35,829 nt of DNA from Asaia bogorensis (GCA_945874805.1 CAMCJI010000011.1:1-35829), one strand, 5' to 3'. Positions 7,491-15,446 are shown, counted from the first letter of the stretch. The notes: generated from the letters alone by a model not told the origin. Translations and numbers: made by a program.

Positions 7491-8474
7491 ATGTCCACGA
7501 CCCATCATACCAAGGTTCTCATCATCGGCGCCGGACCGGCCGGCTACACGGCGGCGATCTACGCCGCGCGGGCCGGGCTGGAGCCGCTGCTGGTCGCCGG
7601 GATGCAGCCGGGGGGGCAGCTGACGATCACCACCGATGTGGAGAACTATCCCGGCTTCGCGCAGGCCATCCAGGGACCGTGGCTGATGGATCAGATGCAG
7701 GCGCAGGCCGAGCATGTCGGCACGAAGATTTTGTCCGATCTGATCACCGAGGTGGATTTCACCGGCCGGCCGTTTCGCGCGGTGGCCGATTCGGGGGATG
7801 TGTTCCTCGCCGATGCGGTGATCATCGCAACCGGCGCGCAGGCGCGCTGGCTGGGGCTGGAGTCCGAGAAGCGGCTCTCCGGGTTCGGGGTTTCGGCCTG
7901 TGCGACGTGTGACGGGTTCTTCTTTCGCGGCAAGCGGGTGGCAGTCGTCGGCGGGGGCAATACGGCGGTGGAGGAGGCGCTGTATCTGACCCACCACGCC
8001 AGCCACGTAACATTGATCCATCGGCGCGACAGCCTGCGGGCCGAGCGGATATTGCAGAAGCGGCTGTTCGCGCATCCGAAGGTCAGCGTGGTGTGGAATG
8101 CCGAGGTGGCGGAGGTGCTGGGGGGGCAGACGGTGGAGGCGGTGCGGCTGCGGGATACGCAGACGGGTGGGCTGTCGGACCTGGGGGTGGACGGGGTGTT
8201 CATCGCCATCGGGCACACGCCGACGACGGAGCTGTTTCGCGGCAAGCTCGATCTGGATGGCGATGGCTATATCCTGACGATGCCGGGAAGCACCCGTACA
8301 TCGGTACCCGGCGTGTTCGCGGCGGGCGATGTGCAGGATAAAATTTGGCGTCAGGCGGTTACAGCAGCAGGAACAGGTTGCATGGCGGCGCTGGAAGTCG
8401 AAAAGTGGATACCGAGTCTGGAAACGCCCGGCGGCGTCGATTCGCTGCCGCGCGCATACGCTTCGGCACCCTAG
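7491..8474 (+). CDS. trxB: Thioredoxin-disulfide reductase
   Basis: TrxB transfers electrons from NADPH through FAD and a redox disulfide to thioredoxin. The 327-residue protein has the FAD-binding GAGPAG at residues 13-18, the redox motif CATC at 137-140, the NADPH-binding GGGNTA at 154-159, and the C-terminal FAD motif GVFAAGDVQD. It carries a short C-terminal extension of about 20 residues past the usual end, without cysteines. The ATG at 7491 has TTGAGG 7 bases upstream. It diverges from the lrp-like operon and is followed by an lsrB-type regulator, a linkage common in Alphaproteobacteria. Confidence 0.95.
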   Translation: MSTTHHTKVLIIGAGPAGYTAAIYAARAGLEPLLVAGMQPGGQLTITTDVENYPGFAQAIQGPWLMDQMQAQAEHVGTKILSDLITEVDFTGRPFRAVADSGDVFLADAVIIATGAQARWLGLESEKRLSGFGVSACATCDGFFFRGKRVAVVGGGNTAVEEALYLTHHASHVTLIHRRDSLRAERILQKRLFAHPKVSVVWNAEVAEVLGGQTVEAVRLRDTQTGGLSDLGVDGVFIAIGHTPTTELFRGKLDLDGDGYILTMPGSTRTSVPGVFAAGDVQDKIWRQAVTAAGTGCMAALEVEKWIPSLETPGGVDSLPRAYASAP

Positions 8475-8597
8475 CATCAGAAGGCTGGGCTCGGCGGGGC
8501 TGGTCACGGCCGTCCCCGGAAGGGACGGGTGGCCGCGGGGATGGTGGACATAAGGCCGTTCGGCGCGCAAGCCGGCGGCCAGGGGATGGGCTGAACG

Positions 8598-9479
8598 ATG
8601 GATTGGGACAAGCTGCGCGTTTTCCACGCGGTGGCCGAGGCAGGCAGCTTCACGCATGCCGGCGACACCCTCAACCTCAGCCAGTCCGCCGTTTCGCGGC
8701 AGATCTCGGCGCTGGAGGAGGCGTTGCAGGTACCGCTGTTCCACCGGCATGCGCGGGGGCTGATCCTCACGGAGCAGGGCGAGAGCCTCAACCGCACCGT
8801 GCGCGAGGTGTTCGCCAAGCTGGCGATGACCGAGGCGCTGCTGACGGAGAGCAAGGAGCGGCCGGCCGGGCGCCTGAAGGTGACGACCACCGTGGCCTTC
8901 GGCTCCTCCTGGCTGGCGCCGCGGCTGCATACGTTCCTGGACCAGTATCCGGATGTGACGATGGAGCTGCTGCTGGACGATACCGATCTCGATCTGGCGA
9001 TGCGCGAGGCGGATGTGGCGATCCGGATGCATACGCCCAAGCAGCCCGATCTGGTGCAGCGGCATCTGACGGCGATCGAGTGGCATGTCTGCGCCTCGCC
9101 GGAGTATCTGCGCAAGCATGGCACGCCGAAGACGGTGGAAGAGCTGGACGGGCACAAGCTGATCCTGTTCGGCGACCATCATGCGCCGGTGGCCGACATC
9201 AACTGGCTGGCCGAGGTGGGGCGGCGGCCAGGCAGCCCGCGCAAGGCGCTGCTGGAGGTGAACTCGCTGCGGGGGATGCTCCACGCCGTTAAGTCGGGCC
9301 TGGGGATCGCGGCGGTGCCGGATTACATGCATGCCGAGACCGACGGGTTGGTGCGGATCCTGGCGGATGTGAAGGCGCCGAAGGTGGATGTGTATTTCGT
9401 CTATCCTGAGGAGCTGCGGAATTCCAAGCGGGTGGCGGTGTTCCGCGACTTCCTGCTGGCGCAGCTGAATACGCGCTGA
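8598..9479 (+). CDS. lsrB: LysR-type regulator of the LsrB/VtlR group
   Basis: The 293-residue LysR-type regulator opens MDWDKLRVFHAVAEAGSFTH and continues LSQSAVSRQISALE, the winged helix-turn-helix in residues 1-60. The effector-binding domain fills residues 90-290. The N-terminus closely matches the LsrB/VtlR regulators of rhizobia, Agrobacterium and Brucella, and the position next to trxB matches lsrB. Known members control redox balance, envelope polysaccharide and small RNA genes; here that role is inferred. The gap of 123 bases from trxB contains no obvious terminator, so co-transcription is possible. Confidence 0.85.
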   Translation: MDWDKLRVFHAVAEAGSFTHAGDTLNLSQSAVSRQISALEEALQVPLFHRHARGLILTEQGESLNRTVREVFAKLAMTEALLTESKERPAGRLKVTTTVAFGSSWLAPRLHTFLDQYPDVTMELLLDDTDLDLAMREADVAIRMHTPKQPDLVQRHLTAIEWHVCASPEYLRKHGTPKTVEELDGHKLILFGDHHAPVADINWLAEVGRRPGSPRKALLEVNSLRGMLHAVKSGLGIAAVPDYMHAETDGLVRILADVKAPKVDVYFVYPEELRNSKRVAVFRDFLLAQLNTR

Positions 9480-9486
9480 CGGGGCG

Positions 9487-9510
9487 GCGGGGGGTGCAAG
9501 GCCCCCCCGC
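9487..9510 (+). terminator. GC-rich hairpin after lsrB
   Basis: GCGGGGGG (9487-9494), an 8-base loop and CCCCCCGC (9503-9510) form a strong 8-bp stem 8 bases past the lsrB stop. It lacks a T-run, as is frequent in GC-rich genomes. A second hairpin, ATGGGC (9604-9609) with GCCCAT (9615-9620), lies further on. The rest of 9511-9660 shows no gene. Confidence 0.5.
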
Positions 9511-9664
9511 TATGCCGGTTGCCGGGGGCACCCATGATGCAGCGCGATATCTGCATTTGAATGCAATGAGATTTCTATTTTTCCGTTTGATGTGAAGCGG
9601 TTGATGGGCTTTCTGCCCATTTGGCCTAATCCCGCCTTGCTCGCCCGGCATGGCTGACCATGCT

Positions 9665-9816
9665 GCACCGCGGTAGCAATCGGCAGCCGGCGTTCCTACC
9701 TTTGGTTCACGAGATCAGGCGGGCTCCGGTTCGCCAGATGGGGGTTCCTGGCCCCCTTTGTGACCCAGACGTGAAGCCTCCCTATACCCTTGGCCCCGCG
9801 GTGCGAACTGCGGGGC
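9665..9816 (+). ncRNA. ssrS: Structured RNA resembling 6S RNA
   Basis: A long-range stem pairs GCACCGCGG (9665-9673) exactly with CCGCGGTGC (9796-9804) and closes an RNA of about 140 nt. Inside, TTCACG (9706-9711) pairs with CGTGAA (9770-9775), and an apical GGGGG/CCCCC hairpin surrounds TTCCTGGC. A long rod with a large internal bulge, and sequences such as CCTTTGGTTCACG and TTCCTGG, resemble alphaproteobacterial 6S RNA, which binds RNA polymerase by mimicking an open promoter. No protein reading is plausible here. It is not next to zapA, a common 6S neighbour, so the 6S name is tentative; that it is a structured RNA is better supported. SRP RNA was rejected because its GGAAGCAGCC-type loop is absent. 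Confidence 0.58.
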
Positions 9817-9825
9817 TCTCTTTTT
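9793..9825 (+). terminator. Intrinsic terminator of the 6S-like RNA
   Basis: GCCCCGC (9793-9799) and GCGGGGC (9810-9816) form a 7-bp stem followed by TCTCTTTTT (9817-9825). Its left arm overlaps the 3' strand of the RNA's closing stem, so the two structures are mutually exclusive. Confidence 0.8.
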
Positions 9826-9850
9826 GCAGGTATTTTGTTATGTAAACGTA

Positions 9851-9870
9851 ATAAAAAAGACCGCAGGTCT
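9851..9870 (-). terminator. Intrinsic terminator of the leftward gene
   Basis: On the minus strand AGACC, TGC, GGTCT is followed directly by TTTTTTAT. It lies 10 bases past the stop of the gene at 9880-10470 and faces the 6S-like RNA terminator. Confidence 0.8.
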
Positions 9871-9879
9871 CCCTGGAGC

Positions 9880-10470
9880 TCAAGGGCCGGTTTTGAAGCG
9901 CAGGCCCTGGCGGCGCAGGCGAGCGCGGTCTTTTGGCGGAATGAAACGAATGGCGATGGGGCGGAGGTCGGAAAGGTCGATCTTTGCCCTGGGGGGCTTG
10001 CGCGGCCGCGGCTTGCGCGGCTTCGGCGCGCGGGGCGGCAGGCGGAGATGCTCGGGCAAGGCGATGCCGAACATCCGCGCCCAGGGGCGGAGGATACGCC
10101 CGGCGGCGGGGTGGGCGGCGACGAGGGCTTTCACGTCCGGGTCGTTCAGCAGGCCCTCGATATGGCCGATGTTTTCGGCGGTGAACGGGACGAGCCTGAC
10201 CAGCCACATCCCGGCCGTCGGCAGGCGCAGTTCGGGCTTCGCACGCGGCTTGCCCGGGCGCTTTGCCCTCGGGCGGGATGTGGGGAACTGGCCGCGCTCC
10301 CACTGTAGCATCAGCCGGGTGAAGCGGTTGCGCAGACGGCAGATGCGGTTCCACACGAGGAGAATCAGCGGCGCCAAAGCGCGGAACTTCACGGCGTACT
10401 GGCCCACCTTCTCACGAAGGAGCTCGACGGTGCGGGAGAGGTTCTCGCCGAGGGGGGTGGAGGGGTGCAT
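9880..10470 (-). CDS. Hypothetical basic protein, Acetobacteraceae-type
   Basis: The protein has 196 residues and is Arg/Pro-rich. Its N-terminal part contains KFRALAPLILLVWNRICRLR, a hydrophobic helix with basic flanks at about residues 28-47. A proline/arginine linker and a segment with HPAAGRILRPWARMFGI follow, then another PRKPRPRKPPR stretch. I recall proteins with this pattern (RALAPLIL.WNR and AGRILRP) as a frequent Acetobacteraceae family of unknown function, often in several copies. No catalytic motif is visible. The start at 10470 has no clear ribosome-binding site. A palindrome lies directly upstream (10478-10496) and a terminator directly downstream, so it is an independent unit. 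Confidence 0.7.
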   Translation of the reverse strand: MHPSTPLGENLSRTVELLREKVGQYAVKFRALAPLILLVWNRICRLRNRFTRLMLQWERGQFPTSRPRAKRPGKPRAKPELRLPTAGMWLVRLVPFTAENIGHIEGLLNDPDVKALVAAHPAAGRILRPWARMFGIALPEHLRLPPRAPKPRKPRPRKPPRAKIDLSDLRPIAIRFIPPKDRARLRRQGLRFKTGP

Positions 10471-10477
10471 GTAGAAT

Positions 10478-10496
10478 AACTAACATTGAGTTAGTT
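10478..10496. promoter_or_regulatory. Perfect palindrome at the start of the basic-protein gene
   Basis: AACTAAC (10478-10484), ATTGA and GTTAGTT (10490-10496) form a perfect 7-bp inverted repeat in an AT-rich patch. It lies 8 bp upstream of the leftward start codon at 10470 and 6 bp from the MFS stop. It has the size and form of a dimeric TetR/MarR-type operator. No such regulator is encoded next to it. Confidence 0.55.
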
Positions 10497-10501
10497 TGAT
10501 G

Positions 10502-11635
10502 TCAACGGGAAAACCGCAGCAGCGCCATGGCAGAGGCGACCGAAAGCAGCGCGAACAGCAGGCCAGCCGCGAAGATGGCCAGATGGCTCTCGCCCGTCCA
10601 GGCGAAGAGCGCGGCCAGCGCGAAGGCGACGCTGGCCTGCACCACACCGAAAATCGCGGTGCAGCGCACCCACAAAGCCGCCGAGTTCTGCGGCGCCAAC
10701 TCCCGGCAGACGGCGAGAACCACGGTGGTGACCCCCACCGAGGCGAAGCCGCTGGCCGCGGCCGCGGGCAGGATCAGCCAGGGATGCGGCGTCATCGCCA
10801 GCAGCAGGGCGGCGGCGAGCAGGCCGCTCCAGACCACCAGCGCCCGGCGGCCGCCAATGCGGTCGGCCACCCAGCCGCCGGCGATCGCGCCGCAAATGCC
10901 GATCGTGCCGAACAGCAGCCAGACCAGGGCGCCAGCGGATACCCCGAGCCCAAGGCCGCGCGCCGCGAGATCGGACAGATAGACCATCGGCGCCACCATC
11001 CCCGCCGCCTGCAGGCCATAGGTCAGCAGCAGCCATGGCGCCGGCGGGGCGGTCTGGCGGGCGGCGCCGCGCATCGGCATGTCCGGCCAATGCGGGCGGG
11101 CAGCGATCCAGAGCAGCAGCACCAGCCCGGCCACGCCCAGCCAGGCGGCCGGCAAGCCCCAGGGCACCAGCAGCGGCACCAGCACCGCCCCCAACGCAAT
11201 CCCGACGCCCACGCCGGCCAGCACCACACCACCCGCCGTGCCCCGCCTGGCCGCGGCCGTGCTGGCCTGACTCGCCGGACCCGCCAGCGCCATCAGCAAG
11301 CCGCCGGCAACCCCGGCCATGCCTCGCCAGAAGAGAAACCACAGAAATCCGCCATTCCAGGCACAGGCCGCAAGCGCCGCGATCACCAAAGCCATGCCGA
11401 GATCGAGCGTGGCCGGAACACCGAAGCGCCGCCCCGCCACAGGACCGGCCAGCGTGCCGACGAGATAGCCGGCAAGTGCGGCGGCCCCCAACATCCCGGC
11501 CTGCCCGCCATCCACCCAACCCGCCACAACCATCGCGGGGAACATCGGCACATAGGCAAACCGGGCAATGCCATTGCCGGCACAGGTCGCCGCCGCCCCG
11601 GCCAGCGCGGGGCGCCAGAGTTTGAGGATCAGCAT
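10502..11635 (-). CDS. YbfB/YjiJ-type MFS transporter
   Basis: The integral membrane protein has 377 residues and about twelve hydrophobic helices. The first helix contains CAGNGIARFAYVPMFPAMV, matching the GIGRFAYTP-type signature of the YbfB/YjiJ subgroup of the Major Facilitator Superfamily. A central cytoplasmic loop (about residues 190-205) separates the two halves. The substrate is unknown. The ATG at 11635 is chosen because it begins MLILKLWRPALAGAAATC; the open frame further upstream is a translation of the repeat unit R3 and a 15-bp tandem repeat. No strong ribosome-binding site is visible. Confidence 0.85.
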   Translation of the reverse strand: MLILKLWRPALAGAAATCAGNGIARFAYVPMFPAMVVAGWVDGGQAGMLGAAALAGYLVGTLAGPVAGRRFGVPATLDLGMALVIAALAACAWNGGFLWFLFWRGMAGVAGGLLMALAGPASQASTAAARRGTAGGVVLAGVGVGIALGAVLVPLLVPWGLPAAWLGVAGLVLLLWIAARPHWPDMPMRGAARQTAPPAPWLLLTYGLQAAGMVAPMVYLSDLAARGLGLGVSAGALVWLLFGTIGICGAIAGGWVADRIGGRRALVVWSGLLAAALLLAMTPHPWLILPAAAASGFASVGVTTVVLAVCRELAPQNSAALWVRCTAIFGVVQASVAFALAALFAWTGESHLAIFAAGLLFALLSVASAMALLRFSR

Positions 11636-11675
11636 GGGGGTGGAGCGGGGGTGGTTCGGGGGAGGGAGGCTCGGG

Positions 11676-11720
11676 GCAGGAAGGGAAGTGGCAGGAAGGC
11701 AAGGGGCAGGAAGGCAAGAA
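11676..11720 (+). repeat. Three tandem copies of a 15-bp repeat
   Basis: GCAGGAAGGGAAGTG, GCAGGAAGGCAAGGG and GCAGGAAGGCAAGAA stand head to tail at 11676, 11691 and 11706. The last copy is the outer arm of palindromic unit R3, so the arm itself has been triplicated. Confidence 0.85.
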
Positions 11721-11755
11721 TCTTCTTTTTTGGAAAAAAGAAGCAAAAAACTTTT
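11706..11755 (+). repeat. Palindromic unit R3 (left arm of pair 2)
   Basis: GCAGGAAGGCAAGAAT, CTTCTTTTTT, GG, AAAAAAGAAG, CAAAAAACTTTT. It is the only unit not at a gene 3' end; it lies 70 bp upstream of the MFS start. The shared 17-bp core follows at 11812-11828. Confidence 0.8.
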
Positions 11756-11907
11756 GGACGTTGGGTGGGGGTGGGGGCGCGGGATGGGGTTTTGGGGAGG
11801 GGGAGTTTTTGGGCTTCGCCGGGTTTTGCAATTGGTTTGGGAGGTGGCGGCGAGGCCGTTTGGCGGCTTTGGTCGCGAACGAAGCGTGTGGCCTTAAGGG
11901 GGCGAGC

Positions 11908-11933
11908 GGCGGAAGGCGCTGCGCTTTTCCGCC
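11908..11933. repeat. Interspersed palindrome, GGCGGAA family
   Basis: GGCGGAAGGCGC (11908-11919) faces GCGCTTTTCCGCC (11921-11933), a nearly perfect palindrome with one G-T pair. I recall elements of this shape as common dispersed repeats in Alphaproteobacteria. The whole stretch 11756-12110 is gene-free and holds only such repeats. Confidence 0.6.
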
Positions 11934-12023
11934 CTACCGGACGGGTTTCGCGGCTCTCGATGGCGAAGCCCATCAGTTGATTGGCCGCGTATCGGGCTCG
12001 GCTGATGGTTTGTCAGGCGTGGG

Positions 12024-12044
12024 TGCTCGGAACAAGTCCGAGCA
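12024..12044. repeat. Interspersed palindrome, TGCTCGG family
   Basis: TGCTCGG (12024-12030), loop AACAAGT, CCGAGCA (12038-12044), then TGACG. I recall this unit as a separate dispersed repeat of Alphaproteobacteria; here it is nested inside the cassette between R3 and R4. Confidence 0.6.
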
Positions 12045-12110
12045 TGACGTGGGTGTGGTGGTGCGGGGGGCGAAGCCGGCCAATGGCAGGTTCGCCCCCA
12101 CCCAACGATC

Positions 12111-12163
12111 AAAGTTTTTTTGCTTCTTTTTGTTCACAAAAAGAAGAGTCTTCCTGGCCTTCC
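12111..12163 (-). repeat. Palindromic unit R4 (right arm of pair 2)
   Basis: On the minus strand: GGAAGGCCAGGAAGACT, CTTCTTTTT, GTGAAC, AAAAAGAAG, CAAAAAAACTTT. The outer end is 3 bp from the degP stop at 12166. With R3 it brackets about 355 bp of gene-free DNA. The GGAAGACTCTTC-TTTTT part could end degP transcription. Confidence 0.8.
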
Positions 12164-12165
12164 CG

Positions 12166-13710
12166 TCAGCCCGGCTTCTTGTCCGAAGGCGCGAGGGAGA
12201 GCGGCACCCAGCGCAGGCCGTCGCCGGATTGGACGAGCATGAGGACCGAGCGGCGGTTGGCTTTGCGGATTTTCTCCACGCGGTCCACCACGTCCGCCGG
12301 CGCGCTGACTTCTTCCTGCTGGACTTCGACGATGACGTCGCCGGGTTTCAGGCCGCGTTCGGCGGCGGGGGTGCCGGCGACGACGTCGGTGATCAGCACG
12401 CCTTTCTGGTCCGCGGCGATCTGGAACTTGTCGCGGCCTTCGGGGGTGAGGGCGGAGAGGCGCAGGCCGAGGCCGCTGAGTTCGAGGGCTTTGCTGGGGG
12501 CGGGCTTGTCGGGGTCGGCGCTGGCGGCGCGGATGGCTTCGTCGGGCATTTCGCCGACGCTGACCTGGAGGATGACTTCCTTGCCGTCGCGCCAGACGAC
12601 GACCGGGACGTCTTTGCCGATCGGGGTTTCGGCGACGATGCGCGGGAGGTTGCGCATCTCCTTGACGTCCTGGCCGGCGAATTTGAGAACGACGTCGCCG
12701 CTGCGGATCTTGCCCTTGTCGGCCGGGCCGCCTTCGTTGACGCCGGCGATCATGGCGCCGTTGGGCTCTTTCAGGCCGACGCTTTCGGCGATGTCGGGGC
12801 TGACCTGCTGGATGCGAACGCCGAGCCAGCCGCGCTTGGCGCGGCCGAAGTCGCGCAGCTGGGCGACGACGGAGCGGGCGAGGTTGGAGGGGATGGAGAA
12901 GCCGATGCCGATGGAGCCGCCGGAGGGGGAGTAGATGGCGGTGTTGATGCCGATGACCTCGCCATCCATGTTGAACAGCGGGCCGCCGGAGTTGCCTTTG
13001 TTGATGGCGGCGTCGGTCTGGATGAAGTTGTCGTAGGGGCCTTGGTTGATGTCGCGGTTGCGCGCCGAGACGATGCCGGCGCTGACCGAGCCGCCGAGGC
13101 CGAAGGGGTTGCCGATGGCGAGTACCCAGTCGCCGACGCGCGCTTTGTCCGAATCGCCCCAGGGGACGGCGACGAGGGCGCGGGTGGGCTCGACCTTGAG
13201 GACGGCGAGGTCGGTGCGTTCATCGCGGCCGAGGAGCTTGGCTTTGAGGGACAGGCCGTCGGGGAAGTTGACGGTGATCTCGTCCGCGCCGTCGATGACG
13301 TGGTTGTTGGTGACGACGATGCCCGAGGGGTCGATGACGAAGCCCGAGCCGAGGCTTTGCGCTTTGCGGGGCGGGGCGTCCGGGCGTTGGCCCTGGGGGC
13401 CGGGGGCGTTGGGGCCGCCGCGGGGGCCCTGGCGCTCCATGAAGTCGCGGAAGAACTTCTCGAAGGGCGAGCCGGGGGGGAATTGCGGCATGTCCGGGCC
13501 CGGGCGGTCGGGCCGGGCGGCGACGGTCTGGCTGGTGGAGATGTTGACGACGCCGGGCTGCAGCTTTTCGGCGAGGTCGGCGAAGCTTTCCGGGGCGCTG
13601 CGGGCCTGCGCGATGGGCGCGAGGAGGGCGGCGACGGGGGCGGGGACGAGCGGGGCGGCCAGCAGCAGCGAGAGGGCGACGGCCGTGGCGCGGGTGGCGG
13701 TGGTGTGCAT
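12166..13710 (-). CDS. degP: Periplasmic serine protease DegP/HtrA (Do family)
   Basis: The enzyme degrades or holds misfolded envelope proteins in the periplasm. The 514-residue precursor begins with a signal peptide (about 1-37, cleavage near AQARSA). It has a trypsin-like domain with catalytic His137 (NNHVIDGAD), Asp167 (RTDLAVLKV) and Ser241 (GNSGGPLF), then two PDZ domains (about 265-370 and 405-500). A Gly/Pro-rich LA-loop lies at about 92-115. ATG 13710 is preferred over 13716 because AGGGAA is 8-9 bases upstream of the former. A heat-shock-like promoter is possible upstream on the minus strand (CTTGCCG at 13767, CCCACATT at 13745), low confidence. It diverges from the amidase gene. 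Confidence 0.95.
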   Translation of the reverse strand: MHTTATRATAVALSLLLAAPLVPAPVAALLAPIAQARSAPESFADLAEKLQPGVVNISTSQTVAARPDRPGPDMPQFPPGSPFEKFFRDFMERQGPRGGPNAPGPQGQRPDAPPRKAQSLGSGFVIDPSGIVVTNNHVIDGADEITVNFPDGLSLKAKLLGRDERTDLAVLKVEPTRALVAVPWGDSDKARVGDWVLAIGNPFGLGGSVSAGIVSARNRDINQGPYDNFIQTDAAINKGNSGGPLFNMDGEVIGINTAIYSPSGGSIGIGFSIPSNLARSVVAQLRDFGRAKRGWLGVRIQQVSPDIAESVGLKEPNGAMIAGVNEGGPADKGKIRSGDVVLKFAGQDVKEMRNLPRIVAETPIGKDVPVVVWRDGKEVILQVSVGEMPDEAIRAASADPDKPAPSKALELSGLGLRLSALTPEGRDKFQIAADQKGVLITDVVAGTPAAERGLKPGDVIVEVQQEEVSAPADVVDRVEKIRKANRRSVLMLVQSGDGLRWVPLSLAPSDKKPG

Positions 13711-13891
13711 GGGCATGGTTCCCTGGAATCCATAACGAATGTGGGCGGGGCGCTGGGCATCGGCAAGCGGCAATGCCGCCCATGGCCAAGAGATAATGCG
13801 GTTGTGAGCCGGGGGAAGGGGCCGGGGAGGGCCTCGTCAGGCGCGCGGGTGTCGCTCATCATGGGGGCGTTCGTGGATGAGGAGCGTTGCG

Positions 13892-15439
13892 ATGACCGAT
13901 GTGATCGAGCTGGCCGGGCTGACGGTGGCTGGGGTGCGGCAGGGGCTGGCGGAGGGGCGGTTCAGCTGCGAGGCGCTGACGGCGGCGTGCCTGGCGCGGA
14001 TCGCGCGGTACAATCCGATCTATAACGCCGTCATCTTCGTCAATCCGGAGGCGCTGGCGGATGCGCGGGCGATCGATGCGCGGATCGCGACGGGGGAGGC
14101 GCTGGGGTCGCTGGCGGGGGTGCCGGTGGTGATCAAGGACCCGATGGACATGGTGGGGTTTCCCACCACCGGAGGGTGGTCTCAGCTCTACAGCGGGGCG
14201 GGCGGGGTGGATCTGATGCCGGGCAGCGACAGCGCGGTGGTGGCGCGGATGCGCGCGGCGGGGGCGATCTTGCTCGGCAAGACGAATGTGCCGGTGCTGA
14301 GCGCCAGCGGGACGCATGCCAATAACAGCTGGGCGGGGCCGACCGTGAACGCGGCGGCGCCGGACTTCGCGCCGGGGGCGAGCTCGGCGGGGACGGCGAG
14401 CGCGGTGGCGGCGGGGATGGCGGTGCTGGGGCTGGCGGAGGAGACCGGGGGGTCGATCCAGAATCCGGCCGGGGCGCAGGCGCTGGTGGGGATCAAGCCG
14501 ACGCATGGGCTGGTGCCGAATACCGGGGTGCTGCCGCTTTCCAGCCAGCGGGATGTGGTGGGGCCGATCGCGCGGTGCGTCGCGGATGCGGCGCTGTGCC
14601 TGGATGTGCTCGCGGGGTTCACCATGGCGGACCCGAAGACGGTGGCCGCGGTGGGGCGGTTGCCCGTCGGCGGGTATGCGGCGGGGCTGAGCACCACGGC
14701 GCTGGCGGGGCGGCGGGTGGGGCTGTACGGGCCGGGGTGGCGGACGGCGGAGCGCGGGGGTGCGCTGGCCGAGGAGACGGCGGGGCTTTACGCGCAGGCG
14801 CAGGCGGATATCGCGGCGCGCGGGGCGGTGCTGGTGGAGGACCCGTTTGCCGGGTCCGGGTTTGCCGATATCTCGGTGGCCGGCGTCGGCGGGATGACGT
14901 ACGACCGGCGGGGCATGGAGTCGCTGCCTTACGACATGCAGAAATATCTGGAGCGGCTGGGGCCGGATGCGGCGTTGCGCAGTTTTGCGGCGTTTGCCGC
15001 GGCGACGCAGGCGCAGGACCCGTTCGCGCCGGGCGGGGTGCTGCAATACATGGCGGAGATGCCGGCGTTCCAGGCGAGCCTGGCCGATCCGGCGGCGGTG
15101 CCGGAGCTGCGGGAGTTCGTGGCGGCGCGGGAGGCGTATCTGGCGGTGTTCGATGCGGTGATGGAGCGGCACGGGCTGGATGTGCTGGCGTTTCCGCAAC
15201 AGCGCGCGCCGCTGCCGGCGCTGCACGGCGAGGCGCAGATCCGCACGACGACGGTCTCGGAGATCAATATTGCGGGGTTGCCGGGGGTGGTGGTGCCGGC
15301 GGGGTATCATGCCGATGGCTCGCCGTTTGCGCTGATCTGGCTGGGACGGCGGTTCAGCGAGGCGACGCTGCTGGCGCTGGCGTACGACTATGAGCAGGCG
15401 ACGCAGCACCGGCGGGTGCCGGTGCTGCGGGAGGCGTAG
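13892..15439 (+). CDS. Amidase-signature family hydrolase
   Basis: The 515-residue cytoplasmic enzyme has the Ser-cisSer-Lys triad of the amidase signature family. Lys82 is in VVIKDPMDM, cis-Ser164 in PGASSAGTASAVAAG, and the nucleophile Ser188 in ETGGSIQNPAG. The motif ASSAG replaces the usual GSSGG, which may alter substrate preference. The substrate (an amide, nitrile-derived amide or peptide end) cannot be told from sequence; GatA is unlikely because no gatB or gatC is adjacent. ATG 13892 has GGAG 9 bases upstream. The gene ends 7 bp from the stop of convergent hflC with no room for a separate terminator. Confidence 0.88.
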   Translation: MTDVIELAGLTVAGVRQGLAEGRFSCEALTAACLARIARYNPIYNAVIFVNPEALADARAIDARIATGEALGSLAGVPVVIKDPMDMVGFPTTGGWSQLYSGAGGVDLMPGSDSAVVARMRAAGAILLGKTNVPVLSASGTHANNSWAGPTVNAAAPDFAPGASSAGTASAVAAGMAVLGLAEETGGSIQNPAGAQALVGIKPTHGLVPNTGVLPLSSQRDVVGPIARCVADAALCLDVLAGFTMADPKTVAAVGRLPVGGYAAGLSTTALAGRRVGLYGPGWRTAERGGALAEETAGLYAQAQADIAARGAVLVEDPFAGSGFADISVAGVGGMTYDRRGMESLPYDMQKYLERLGPDAALRSFAAFAAATQAQDPFAPGGVLQYMAEMPAFQASLADPAAVPELREFVAAREAYLAVFDAVMERHGLDVLAFPQQRAPLPALHGEAQIRTTTVSEINIAGLPGVVVPAGYHADGSPFALIWLGRRFSEATLLALAYDYEQATQHRRVPVLREA

Positions 15440-15446
15440 GGAGCCT

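Noticed and set aside
5246-9332. Very long open frames antisense to the GT39/lrp genes and to trxB/lsrB (about 645 codons each)
   Set aside because: They are low-complexity Arg/His/Gln-rich or Ala/Gly-rich translations typical of antisense frames in GC-rich genes and overlap well-supported genes.
9665-9816. The structured RNA being SRP (4.5S) RNA
   Set aside because: The conserved SRP apical loop (GGAAGCAGCC-type) is missing, and the apical stem is GGGGG/CCCCC around TTCCTGGC.
11761-14025. A 754-codon plus-strand frame antisense to degP
   Set aside because: It is a Gly/Ala/Asp/Val-rich shadow of the degP coding strand; degP has an intact signal peptide, triad and PDZ domains.
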